DNA of 46,399 bases. It comes from Thermodesulfobacteriota bacterium. Lineage in GTDB: Bacteria; Desulfobacterota_D; UBA1144; Nemesobacterales; UBA2774. Positions 32,592 through 39,986 of the stretch are shown in pieces (the first letter of the stretch is position 1; every line of letters starts with the position of its first letter). Location: the NCBI GenBank assembly GCA_035325995.1, contig DAOKYU010000013.1, forward strand, positions 1 through 46,399, read 5' to 3'. The position numbers were made by a program, and so were the translations under genes. The notes beneath the pieces are model-generated. The model saw only the letters and a list, made by a program, of their open reading frames with translations, was not told where the DNA came from and searched no databases.

Positions 32592-33110
32592 TTAGAATCC
32601 GATCCTCCGTTTGCCCGTCGGGGCTTTGGGCGACATTATTTCCTTGAGCGTCCTGATTACGACCTCGATGTCCTCGGAGTTCCTGATACTGCGTTTGTCT
32701 ATCTTCTCGACGAGGGCGGCGAGCTCTTTATACTGCGCGCCGAGCTGTCTTATCTGGACGAACGCGCGCATAATGGCAATGTTCACCTCGATCGCGCGCT
32801 TGCTTCGGAGCACGCTCGAGAGCATGGCGACGCCCTGTTCCGTGAAGGCGTAGGGGAGGTTCCTTCTGCCGCCCCAGCTTGAGATCACAGTTTGTGATAT
32901 CAAGTTGTCATGCTCGTCCTTGCTTAACTGGAACATGAAGTCCTCGGGGAAGCGCTCGATGTTCCTTTTGACGGCCTGGTTGAGCGCGCCTGTCTCGACG
33001 CCGTAAAGCACGGCGAGGTCTGCGTCGAGCACGACACGCTGCCCGCGGAGGGTGTGGATGAGGGTGCGAACGTCGTCGAGAGTTTTTGGGGCGTGTTTCG
33101 TGTCTGTCAT
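32592..33110 (-). CDS. ORF6N (KilA-N-like) domain protein
   Basis: A 172-residue protein. The ORF6N DNA-binding domain covers about 12-100: IHTLRGQRVVLDADLAVLYG, VETGALNQAVKRNIERFPEDFMFQLS, and YAFTEQGVAMLSSVLRSKRAIEVNIAIMRAF. The C-terminal 60 residues are helical and charged, probably a coiled coil. ORF6N proteins are common in phages and integrated elements as putative regulators or anti-repressors. It starts at the ATG at 33110 with GGAG 8 nt upstream. It heads a run of same-strand genes ending at the DarTG insertion. A phage origin is likely; the exact role is unknown. Confidence 0.9.
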   Translation of the reverse strand: MTDTKHAPKTLDDVRTLIHTLRGQRVVLDADLAVLYGVETGALNQAVKRNIERFPEDFMFQLSKDEHDNLISQTVISSWGGRRNLPYAFTEQGVAMLSSVLRSKRAIEVNIAIMRAFVQIRQLGAQYKELAALVEKIDKRSIRNSEDIEVVIRTLKEIMSPKAPTGKRRIGF

Positions 33111-33158
33111 ACACTTATCTCCAGGGCTTCTTGAGGTCTGCCTATCCTTTTCGCACGA

Positions 33159-33758
33159 TTAAAAATCCTCTTCCTCGGATTTATTTTTGTATGATTCCAT
33201 GAGCGCTTTGGATTTTCTGTCAATGTAGATAATTCCCATTCCCGCTTGGAAATTTTCTCCTTTAAGAGTGAGTCTTATATCTGTTCCAGGCGTTTGCCAG
33301 TCGGATTGAAGGGCTAGGTGGCCTACTGATACGGCGGTCCCATAGTTCTGGGGATCGTCCTTGTACAGATCGTTGCTCCAGACAGTATTGTCCTTGGAAG
33401 GAGAGCCGTATTTTCGCGTTAGGATTTCCTTAATCTTAAGATAGTCTTCCAGGTACTTATTGTCATTAACATAAGACTCTCGAAAATTATAGAAGGTGGA
33501 TACGAGCTTATTATTTATGAAGTGGTAGCTGTAAAGAGTCTGTAAGTTAGCGACATTCCCGGAGTAGATTATTATCAAGTCGCATTGGCTAGCAGGCCCT
33601 TCGGCTATTGGACTTGTGTTCTCCGACGCCTTCACCTGCGCGGGTGTCATTCCCCATTTCGTCTTTCGGAAGTCGTAGCCGTCCTGGTCCTGCGCCTCGG
33701 CGGCACATGTAAGAATGCAAAGCAAAGCTATCGCTATAAATGTGTGTCCTTCCCGCAT
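33159..33758 (-). CDS. Exported protein of the 'RWGMS' family (KWGMT variant)
   Basis: A 199-residue precursor from the ATG at 33758, with GGGGGA 6 nt upstream. The signal peptide ends CAAEA before Gln. The mature start YDFRKTKWGMTPAQVKASEN matches the 20599-21261 protein, and similarity continues through KYGSPSKDNTVW, YGTAVSVGHLALQSDWQTPGTDIRLTLKG and a final strand. It is AT-richer than its paralogue. Function is unknown; conserved length and motifs suggest a stable periplasmic fold. Confidence 0.78.
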   Translation of the reverse strand: MREGHTFIAIALLCILTCAAEAQDQDGYDFRKTKWGMTPAQVKASENTSPIAEGPASQCDLIIIYSGNVANLQTLYSYHFINNKLVSTFYNFRESYVNDNKYLEDYLKIKEILTRKYGSPSKDNTVWSNDLYKDDPQNYGTAVSVGHLALQSDWQTPGTDIRLTLKGENFQAGMGIIYIDRKSKALMESYKNKSEEEDF

Positions 33759-34036
33759 TGAATATCCCCCTGATGCAATAATTGAAATACAATACTATCT
33801 AAAGATTAAACTATTAACCTTATCAGGCAATGTCTCCGAATTTCTAAATTCCCCACACACTGGAAACGAGATGCTGAATCAAGTTCAGCATGACGAATTT
33901 TTGTTGCCGCATCCGGGCTCGCCTACACATCGTGTGCTTTTCAACGGAATAGCCAACCCTTGCTATTGTGGTCATCCGCGCCAGCCGCATTATGAGCTCC
34001 GCCTCGCTATGTCGGCATCCTCCGGGCGTGGCCCGC
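33759..34036. repeat. Intergenic region with dispersed repeats
   Basis: Contains a GCTGAATCAAGTTCAGCA hairpin-type repeat (about 33871-33888), a CACAC-ATC-GTGTG hairpin (about 33931-33941) and an E-type tail GGGC-GTG-GCCC (about 34023-34033). These are degenerate relatives of the E element. Confidence 0.6.
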
Positions 34037-34681
34037 CTACACATTCTGGAAAACCCACCTTACGCGGCCGACGATGAGGTTCGGGTCCATGTCTCCCACC
34101 GAGACGGAGTAGTCCCCCACCATTTTGTTGTCGCTCTTGACGATCACCTCGTTCGGCTTGATCTCGAGGCGCTTTACGACGTAGCCCTCGTAGGGGAGGT
34201 GGAGGCAGTAGATGCCGTTGCTGACGACCTTTTTATCGTCGGGGTCGAAGCCGACGTAGGCCCCGTTGACTATCGTCGGGTACATGCTGTCGCCCTCGAC
34301 GCGGAAGCCGTTCGTGTACTTCCGCACGATGCGCGAGGGGAGGGTTATCTTCTCTATAGGGTCGGCGTCGGGCGAGGCGAGCGGATTGCCGGCGCCGGCG
34401 AGCTCCCATATCTTCACCTCGACGAGCTGGTCGCCGCCGAAGACGGAACCCAGGTCGGGCATGAACATATCCCCGAGGCCGCGCCTGAGCCATCTCGGGC
34501 TTACGTTGTAGATCTTCTCTATTACTTTAAGGAACGGGTCCGGCGGGCGCGTCCGCCCGGATTCCCAGCTCAGGACCGTGTTGAGCGATTTTCCTATCCC
34601 CTTGCCGAAGTCCTCCTGGTTGAGGTCGAGCGCCTCTCTCAAGAGCTTTAGCCGCTTACCGATTTCATTGTTCTGATTCAA
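34037..34681 (-). CDS. Phage-type repressor: HTH_XRE plus S24 peptidase
   Basis: A 214-residue CI/LexA-like regulator. The N-terminal helix-turn-helix (about 6-62, LKLLREALDLNQEDFGKGIGKSLNTVLSWESGR) binds DNA. The C-terminal S24 domain has Ser132 (VEGDSMYPTI) and Lys170 (GYVVKRLE) as the catalytic dyad, and Ala-Gly sites at 95-98 (ELAGAGNP) as candidate self-cleavage points. Such repressors cut themselves when RecA is activated by DNA damage. The start is a TTG at 34681, supported by GGGGGAG 5 nt upstream. The next 120 bp hold three palindromic operators and two overlapping promoters, as in a lysogeny switch. Confidence 0.92.
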   Translation of the reverse strand: MNQNNEIGKRLKLLREALDLNQEDFGKGIGKSLNTVLSWESGRTRPPDPFLKVIEKIYNVSPRWLRRGLGDMFMPDLGSVFGGDQLVEVKIWELAGAGNPLASPDADPIEKITLPSRIVRKYTNGFRVEGDSMYPTIVNGAYVGFDPDDKKVVSNGIYCLHLPYEGYVVKRLEIKPNEVIVKSDNKMVGDYSVSVGDMDPNLIVGRVRWVFQNV

Positions 34682-34695
34682 TTTTACTCCCCCTA

Positions 34696-34711
34696 TTCGC
34701 AGAACTGTGAA
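34696..34711. promoter_or_regulatory. Repressor operator O1
   Basis: TTCGCAG-AA-CTGTGAA, a 16-bp palindrome with one mismatch, just upstream of the repressor ribosome site. Binding here would block the repressor's own transcript. Confidence 0.7.
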
Positions 34712-34718
34712 ATTAACC

Positions 34719-34747
34719 TTGACAAATTCACAGAATTGTGATTTTAT
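34719..34747 (+). promoter_or_regulatory. Rightward promoter under repressor control
   Basis: A perfect TTGACA (34719-34724), a 17-nt spacer and TTTTAT (34742-34747). It points toward the DUF559 and replication-like genes. The spacer holds operator O2. Confidence 0.6.
34727..34742. promoter_or_regulatory. Repressor operator O2
   Basis: TTCACAG-AA-TTGTGAT, the same half-sites as O1. It covers the spacer of the rightward promoter and the start region of the leftward transcript. Confidence 0.7.
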
Positions 34748-34774
34748 TATACGTAGTGAATATCACAATGTCTA
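34746..34774 (-). promoter_or_regulatory. Leftward promoter of the repressor gene
   Basis: On the minus strand, TAGACA (34774-34769), a 17-nt spacer and a perfect TATAAT (34751-34746). Its -10 overlaps the -10 of the rightward promoter, so the two cannot be used at once. Confidence 0.6.
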
Positions 34775-34780
34775 TATTAA

Positions 34781-34796
34781 TACACAATATTGTGAA
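34781..34796. promoter_or_regulatory. Repressor operator O3
   Basis: TACACAATATTGTGAA, a palindrome sharing the TCACA/TGTGA half-sites of O1 and O2. A further half-site, TCACAAT, lies at 34763-34769. Confidence 0.65.
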
Positions 34797-35004
34797 TTGC
34801 AAGTATGAATCTGGGAATCTTCGGGGAACGGTAATTCGCGGGATTGGGAACCGGGGGCGCACCGCAATTCATTTCCTTCCCCCTGCTTGCGGGGACGAAT
34901 GCGAGCGAGTGAGCATTCGAGTGCCGCTGGAAAGGGCGCATGAGATTATACAGTACCGCATTGCGGTTGAAGGAATTAAAACAGGTCAGGATGGGGGGCA
35001 TGGT

Positions 35005-35487
35005 ATGCGCAACGGACTATTGACAAGATGGAAGGCCAAAAGACTGAGGAAAAATCTGACCGATGCCGAATCGAAGTTGTGGAGGCATATACGTCTGAGA
35101 CAGGTTGGGGGATTCAAGTTCAGGAGGCAGCATCCGGCAGGCCCGTATATCCTGGATTTCGCATGCGTGGAAAAGCTCATGGCTATAGAGGTGGATGGCG
35201 GTCAACACGGCGAGTATGTGGACTATGATTTCAGGCGAAGCGCATACCTTGAAACTCACGGCTACAAGGTCCTCAGATTTTGGAACAGTGACGTGCTTAA
35301 AAATATCGAGGCGGTGAAGGAAGTGATTTTCGACGCCCTGTGTGGGGACGGTTTACCCCCTCCTTACTCTCTCCTCCCCCTGGAAGGGGGAGGAGAGAGT
35401 AAGGAGGGAGGCTGGAGCAAGCATGAAGCGGGAAGTAATAAAACGGAATTCAATATAAGGAGGGGACGGAGCACATGGGACGTATAG
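35005..35487 (+). CDS. DUF559 (Vsr-like) endonuclease-fold protein
   Basis: Encodes 160 residues from the ATG at 35005, with a G-rich stretch upstream. The DUF559 domain (about 1-115) has the PD-(D/E)XK-like core: LTDAESKLWRHIRLRQVGGFKFRRQHPAGPYILDFAC (Asp in LDF), then AIEVDGGQH (Glu and Asp), and GYKVLRFWNSDVLKNIEAV. The family is related to Vsr nucleases, and its role is not settled. The last 45 residues lie over a dispersed palindrome (CTCCTCCCCCTGG...GGGGAGGAGAG, 35370-35400), so the C-terminus was extended by repeat sequence. It overlaps the next gene by 13 bp. It is the first gene downstream of the rightward promoter. Confidence 0.85.
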   Translation: MRNGLLTRWKAKRLRKNLTDAESKLWRHIRLRQVGGFKFRRQHPAGPYILDFACVEKLMAIEVDGGQHGEYVDYDFRRSAYLETHGYKVLRFWNSDVLKNIEAVKEVIFDALCGDGLPPPYSLLPLEGGGESKEGGWSKHEAGSNKTEFNIRRGRSTWDV

Positions 35488-35855
35488 AGCACATTACGAC
35501 GCAGCAGATCATAGGAGAGTGGGGCAGCATAGAGAAGTTCGCGGCGTCGCACGGGGTGAGCCCGGCTTCGACGAAGATGGTGATTTACGTCGAGGGCGCG
35601 CGGAGCAGGCCGGTCGAGGACGCGCTCCGGAAGTACGGTTATTTGAACCTTCTCCGGTTCGAGAAGGAACTAAAAAGGAGAGGGGAGACTTTCTCGGACT
35701 ACGTCTCGGGGGGCGGCCTTAACCCGGTCGAGCTTATCGAGACTCTAAGGATGAAGGAGGCTCACCCGAATGTCGTAACGGGGCTCAAGAAGGACGGGTA
35801 TTGGGTGGTGCTTGAAAAAGAGGTCGGAAACAGCGCCGGCAAGAAGGCGGCGTAG
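35475..35855 (+). CDS. Small protein of the phage-like module
   Basis: A 126-residue protein with an ATG at 35475 inside the DUF559 end and AAGGAGGGG upstream. It begins MGRIEHITTQQIIGEWGSIE and contains a likely helix-turn-helix (SIEKFAASHGVSPASTKMVI), followed by charged helices and a Lys/Ala tail. It is soluble and possibly DNA-binding. I do not recognise the family. The tight overlap indicates it belongs to the operon driven by the rightward promoter. Confidence 0.7.
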   Translation: MGRIEHITTQQIIGEWGSIEKFAASHGVSPASTKMVIYVEGARSRPVEDALRKYGYLNLLRFEKELKRRGETFSDYVSGGGLNPVELIETLRMKEAHPNVVTGLKKDGYWVVLEKEVGNSAGKKAA

Positions 35856-35941
35856 CGGGTGATGGGCTGATGTAACGGGGGCCGGGGCCGGGTCGGTCAA
35901 AATTCACGGTGCGCGGAAGGCGCGCAGACGAGGAGGCAGTC

Positions 35942-36223
35942 ATGAAATACGGATTTTTAAGGTACACGAGCTATTTGGTTCTGGTCTTCGGCTTTTTATA
36001 CATGAGCTGGCACCTGGGGCGGTCGTTCGAAAGCGACGGCGGGACGGACGAAAGCGTGACTATAACGACCTGCAGGGACAGGGGGGATTCCATCGACTGC
36101 AGCTCGGTAGAGGTCGGGCTCGGGGATTTCATACACGTTTACGACAGGATGACGGACGAGCCCGACGGGGTCGTGCCCATAGCGGCGGACACGCAGCCGA
36201 GGCTCGAGTTCACGAAGAGGTAG
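35942..36223 (+). CDS. Small membrane-anchored protein
   Basis: Encodes 93 residues from the ATG at 35942, with GAGGAGG 5 nt upstream. One N-terminal hydrophobic helix (YLVLVFGFLYMSWHLG, about 11-26) is followed by an acidic domain (SFESDGGTDESVTITTCRDR, then VEVGLGDFIHVYDR) with two cysteines. It is probably anchored in the inner membrane with the C-terminus outside. It is unrecognised; in a phage-like module it could be a superinfection or host-interaction factor (speculative). Confidence 0.65.
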   Translation: MKYGFLRYTSYLVLVFGFLYMSWHLGRSFESDGGTDESVTITTCRDRGDSIDCSSVEVGLGDFIHVYDRMTDEPDGVVPIAADTQPRLEFTKR

Positions 36224-37313
36224 GGGCAGTAGTAGATTTCTCCGGCCGGCCCGCGGTCCGGTTGCGCGACAGCCGCGGGGGAGACTCCGTAGAGAAAAGC
36301 GGAGGGCCGGGGCGCACTCCTTTGAAACTGTTCCGGAAGGATTGCCGTCGCGGGCTGCCGGGCCCGCGCGTGGTCTCCGGGCGAGGGAGGGGCGGGTATG
36401 GGGCGCATCACATGCGCAGGAAATTGACGTAGCAGTGGGGGAAATACGATCGGCGATTGTGCGAACGCGGGTATGGCGAAGAAGTCGCTATAGAGGAAGT
36501 TGCTATATCTGAAAAGAGGGCAGGTCACACCTGCCGGAAATCGGCGTAGCTAGGGGTTGAAATGTAGCCTGCGGTTGTGCGATCGGTGCGTGTAGCGGGG
36601 TGGTTGCCGGCGGGAAAGCGCACCACGTGCGCAGGAAATCGACGCAGCCGGGGCGGAGATATTTCCGGCTGCTGTGCGAATTGCGGGTGTAGCGGGGCGG
36701 CCGCAGGTAGGAAAGCGCACCAAGCGCTCAGGAGATCGGCGAGACCGCAGTGCCGCTGACGCAGGGTTGGAATTAAGGGAACCCCCACCTTAATCTGATT
36801 AGGTCTCGGCTGCTTTCGAGCTGTACTGTATGCGCACCGGTGCAGTTGACGAAGGGCGTCCGAATGCTCGCTCGATCGCATCCGTTCCCTCGGGGGAGAG
36901 GGTGAAAAGAGCAGGCAAGGAATGACCGGCGAGGTCCAGGGGGATAAAGGAAGCAGCGGGATGAAAAGGAATCGGTCGGAATCGGAGTTCGAGGGATTGG
37001 GGATACCAGGCGCATACGATCCGGTGATCGAGTTGATGCTCCTCGAATGGGAGGTCGAGACGCTGCGGCTCCCGGAGCCCGTTGAGCCTGGGACAGGCAC
37101 GCAACACGCACCGGAAGCCAGCGTGGCAGGCGTGGGAAAGACGGCCGGTGATCGTATGAGCGGGGAGAGTGACAGGGCAGTTGCCGCTGCGATGTCGAAC
37201 CGGGGTATGTGTCGTCTCCCACGTTTGTTCGAGATGACAACCGGGGAAAACCGGTGGGAGAAGGAAAGAAGGGTTGTCTGAATATCATGCGAGAAGGAGA
37301 AGGGCGGTCTGAA
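36224..37313. repeat. Intergenic block with tandem inverted E units
   Basis: About 1.1 kb without a supported gene. From 36403 to about 36750 there are four head-to-tail units of 97-116 bp, each beginning with a hairpin: GCGCAT-CAC-ATGCGC (36403-36417), GGCAGGT-CAC-ACCTGCC (36519-36535), GCGCAC-CAC-GTGCGC (36618-36632), and an imperfect fourth (36715-36729). Each is followed by AGGAAATCGACG(C/T)AGC or a close variant. These are E-element 3' parts in reverse orientation. The remainder (36780-37310) has dispersed repeat phrases and an open frame on both strands that I do not trust. Confidence 0.75.
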
Positions 37314-38612
37314 ATGAGAAGGGATACGTGGGAAAGCTTGCTGACGAAGAAGGGTTACATGCGCGTGCCGAGGGCGCTTCGCCTGCGGCGCGCCGAGCTC
37401 GGGCTCACAAATAACGAATATACCATATTGCTGGACTATGTAGATTATTATACATACTGCGGGACGGAGAATCCGTACAGGCATCTCTCCGAGGTGAACG
37501 GCATGAGCGAGCGGTCGATACGCCGGGCGCTGGCCGCGCTCGAGCGTAAGGGGCTGCTCACCCGGCGGGTCCTCCGCCGCGAGAACGGGCGCATAAACGG
37601 CGTCGTTTTCAGCCTTGACGCGCTCGTCCGTAAGCTCACCGACCTCATGACGAAACCTTCACCCACACAGGGTGATGAAAGCGTCAGGGACGTGGGTGAA
37701 GAAAGCATCAGCCCAAATACATCAGAAGAGTTTAAATCATCAGAAGAGTATAAGAATACACGCCGGGGGCGTGTGTCTTATCCGGGAAAAGAGTGTCCGA
37801 ATCCCGGTAACCACAGGTCGTTAAGGGAAGAGAACGCCGGGTGGGGAGAGGGGTCTGACCATGCCGTACGGGAGGCATGCGAAGGCGCGGACGGAACGGC
37901 CCGCCCCGGAGGTAAGGCGGGCCGCCGTCCCTCGCCGACCGGTGTGCGTCCCGGAGTTTCGAGACTATCGCGGCCCGGGCACGGCCCCGTCATCCGCAGG
38001 AAGGCCGCGGCGAGCGGCGGGGCGTATTCGCCGGCCAGGTGGTACGACACCGTCTTCTCGCACATGTACGAGACGGCCGCGGGCCAGCCCGTGCTGAGAG
38101 CTGCGCGCGAGTACAGGGCGGCGGTCGCGTATTTCGTGAGGCTGGCGGCGCTTAATCCCGGACTCGGGTCGGAGGGGCTTTTCGAGAGGGCGACGGCCGG
38201 GGCCGAGCTGATGATACGCTCGCAGATGGAGGGCGGGGTGTTCGGGTGGATGCACAAGCCGCCCGACATATGCGTTCTGTCCGGGCAGGCGCAGTCGGTG
38301 GATTATCACCTCAGGCTGAGGGAGTCGGAAGGCGGCGGGGGAGGGCGTGCGAACGGCGGCGCAGTCGGCTCCGCCGGAGCGGGGGACGCGGGGGAAAGTG
38401 CATTACGGCACATAGAACGAATCGAGGAGGCAAGCAATGAAAGAGAACAGTACGCGAGGGTTTTCGGCGAGCTCCGGGGTATCGAAGACGCGTCCCGACG
38501 GCGCGCGGCGTCGCACGGCGCCGGAGGCGGGCGCACGGCACTCCCCGGGCGAGAGGGAAAGGAAGATGATGAGGGAGGCGCTGGCGTTCCTGAAAAGCGC
38601 CGAGCCGGGTAA
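37314..38612 (+). CDS. Winged-helix replication-initiator-like protein
   Basis: Encodes 432 residues from the ATG at 37314 (an ATG at 37287 is also in frame). The N-terminal domain (about 12-105) is a winged helix like those of phage or plasmid replication proteins: KKGYMRVPRALRLRRAELGL, TNNEYTILLDYVDYYTYC, and HLSEVNGMSERSIRRALAAL followed by RRVLRRENG. A long low-complexity linker rich in Gly, Arg and Pro follows. A conserved-looking C-terminal domain (about 250-345) contains RWYDTVFSHMYETAAGQP and FGWMHKPPDICVLSGQ. A replication role is inferred from the fold and from its position downstream of the repressor switch. Its end overlaps the next gene by 176 bp. Confidence 0.7.
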   Translation: MRRDTWESLLTKKGYMRVPRALRLRRAELGLTNNEYTILLDYVDYYTYCGTENPYRHLSEVNGMSERSIRRALAALERKGLLTRRVLRRENGRINGVVFSLDALVRKLTDLMTKPSPTQGDESVRDVGEESISPNTSEEFKSSEEYKNTRRGRVSYPGKECPNPGNHRSLREENAGWGEGSDHAVREACEGADGTARPGGKAGRRPSPTGVRPGVSRLSRPGHGPVIRRKAAASGGAYSPARWYDTVFSHMYETAAGQPVLRAAREYRAAVAYFVRLAALNPGLGSEGLFERATAGAELMIRSQMEGGVFGWMHKPPDICVLSGQAQSVDYHLRLRESEGGGGGRANGGAVGSAGAGDAGESALRHIERIEEASNEREQYARVFGELRGIEDASRRRAASHGAGGGRTALPGREGKEDDEGGAGVPEKRRAG

Positions 38613-39396
38613 GGACCCCGAGGCTGTATTGAAAGCGCTCTTCGCCCTTTACGGCGAAATAGACCGGAACGCAGAGTATATCCGCCCGGGCGAGAGGGAG
38701 TTCTTCCCGGCGGACGCGTCGCAGCGGACGATAGAGAGGTTCCTCGAAGGCTTCAGGTACGTCTACCTCATCCTGAAGCGCGCCGAGGAGAGGGTGAGGC
38801 TTGCGAACACCTTCTCGGCGTTCCGGGAAAAATGCCGCGTCTATCTCGGAAAGTGCGGCTACTCGGAGACGTTCGCCGAATCGCTGCTCGCCGAGGGCGG
38901 AGTCTTCTACAGGCAGAGCTTTAACTACTGGCGGACGGCGTTCGGCGACGACGAGGAGGGGCTCGGCGTCATGTACGGCTACTTCCGCGCGTGCTTCGGC
39001 ATAATCGGCAACGACGACTATTGCTGGGTCGAGCTCGGCGGCCGCGAGGTTACGTACGACTGGCGGCGGATGAAGTATTGCAGGGAGCGGCTCGACGAGG
39101 AGAACGCGGCCTCTGTGGAGACGCCCTACGTCCGCCCGTATGGGAGGAGTGGTCCGAGGATACGCGGGCCAGGCTCCGTGCGTTCAGGGAAAAGTACAGG
39201 GCCGAGGAGAAGCAGGAGGATAACTCGTCGAGGGCGGCGGCCGACGCGCTTCTCCAGGAGATACGGGCCCGGAACCGCGAGCGGGGGCTCTTCCGGGATG
39301 GGCGGTAGCAAGGCGTGGAAGCAGAAAGGCGCCCCTGAGGAAGATATTCAGGTGCGCGCGAAATTGTTGTGTAGTGATAACATCTGGTTATGGTGA
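38437..39396 (+). CDS. Phage-module protein with a late frameshift
   Basis: Begins at the ATG at 38437 (GAGGAGG 6 nt upstream), or at 38566 where AAGGAAG also precedes an ATG; the first gives a 176-bp overlap with the replication-like gene. Residues about 45-230 look genuinely coding, with aromatic-rich stretches (FFPADASQRTIERFLEGFRY, FYRQSFNYWRTAFGDDEEG). Near 39140 (TCCGCCCGTATGGG) the good coding pattern moves to the +1 frame, which continues VWEEWSEDTRARLRAFREKY and ends at 39308, while the present frame turns Arg/Gly/Ser-rich and ends with a repeat-derived tail at 39396. One C was probably lost. Family unknown. Confidence 0.6.
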   Translation: MKENSTRGFSASSGVSKTRPDGARRRTAPEAGARHSPGERERKMMREALAFLKSAEPGKDPEAVLKALFALYGEIDRNAEYIRPGEREFFPADASQRTIERFLEGFRYVYLILKRAEERVRLANTFSAFREKCRVYLGKCGYSETFAESLLAEGGVFYRQSFNYWRTAFGDDEEGLGVMYGYFRACFGIIGNDDYCWVELGGREVTYDWRRMKYCRERLDEENAASVETPYVRPYGRSGPRIRGPGSVRSGKSTGPRRSRRITRRGRRPTRFSRRYGPGTASGGSSGMGGSKAWKQKGAPEEDIQVRAKLLCSDNIWLW

Positions 39397-39608
39397 AAAC
39401 CTGATGCCTGAAATGAGGTGTATTTTAACGGCAATTCGAATGAAGCGGGCTGAAAAGGCGGTGATAAGGGAGTCCCGGGGAGGCCGGTCCGTGTACGGAG
39501 TTGATAATTTATAAGAAAATTAGGGGATAATTGTGCATTTTTCAGGTATAATATTAAAGCGGGGGTAGAAGATTTAGTGCCGCCATGAGGCACCGAAGTC
39601 GGGATATT
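39309..39608. other. Intergenic region with AT-rich promoter area
   Basis: The first half is unremarkable. The second half (39500-39560) is AT-rich with a perfect TATAAT at 39547-39552, but the expected -35 position is weak. It probably drives the gene at 39609. Confidence 0.45.
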
Positions 39609-39986
39609 ATGGCAGCTAAGGCTAAAAAAATCAGAAAAGTAACGGACGCGAGGGACAGCGCTCCGAAGAAGACTGCGCCGCCGGGAGGCCGCGCGGAACA
39701 GCCGTCGGGGAAGGGCGGAAAGGCCCTTTATTATCACGAGCGGCTCGGCATCACTTTCAGAATAATCGGGCTTCTCTTCGAGGACGATCAGTACGAGATA
39801 TACCACGCCTCGAACAAGAAGTACGACAGGAATATTATCCTTCACTTCCGCAGGACTAACGGTCCGCGGAAGTTTAACGTGAGGAAGGTGGACTTCGAGC
39901 GAGTGACGGCGGGGGCGCAGCCCAAGCCGCCGCGCGAGGTCAACCTGCCCTGGGATAACAAGTCCGACAGGCTGAAGGGCCACTGA
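39609..39986 (+). CDS. Small basic protein of unknown function
   Basis: Encodes 125 residues from the ATG at 39609 (ATG at 39585 also in frame). The N-terminal third is Lys/Ala/Pro-rich and likely disordered (AAKAKKIRKVTDARDSAPKK). A compact domain follows (about 38-100: ALYYHERLGITFRIIGLLFEDD, then YHASNKKYDRNIILHF). The pattern is consistent with a small nucleic-acid-binding protein. It is unrecognised, and part of the apparent phage-like module. Confidence 0.65.
   Translation: MAAKAKKIRKVTDARDSAPKKTAPPGGRAEQPSGKGGKALYYHERLGITFRIIGLLFEDDQYEIYHASNKKYDRNIILHFRRTNGPRKFNVRKVDFERVTAGAQPKPPREVNLPWDNKSDRLKGH

Noticed and set aside
36403..36750. Possible CRISPR array
   Set aside because: Units of about 100 bp are too long, spacers are not unique, repeats are hairpins with changing stems, and no cas genes are near.
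36525..37484. 319-codon minus-strand frame over the inverted repeat array
   Set aside because: Ser/Pro/Arg-rich translation of repeats that overlaps the start of the winged-helix gene.
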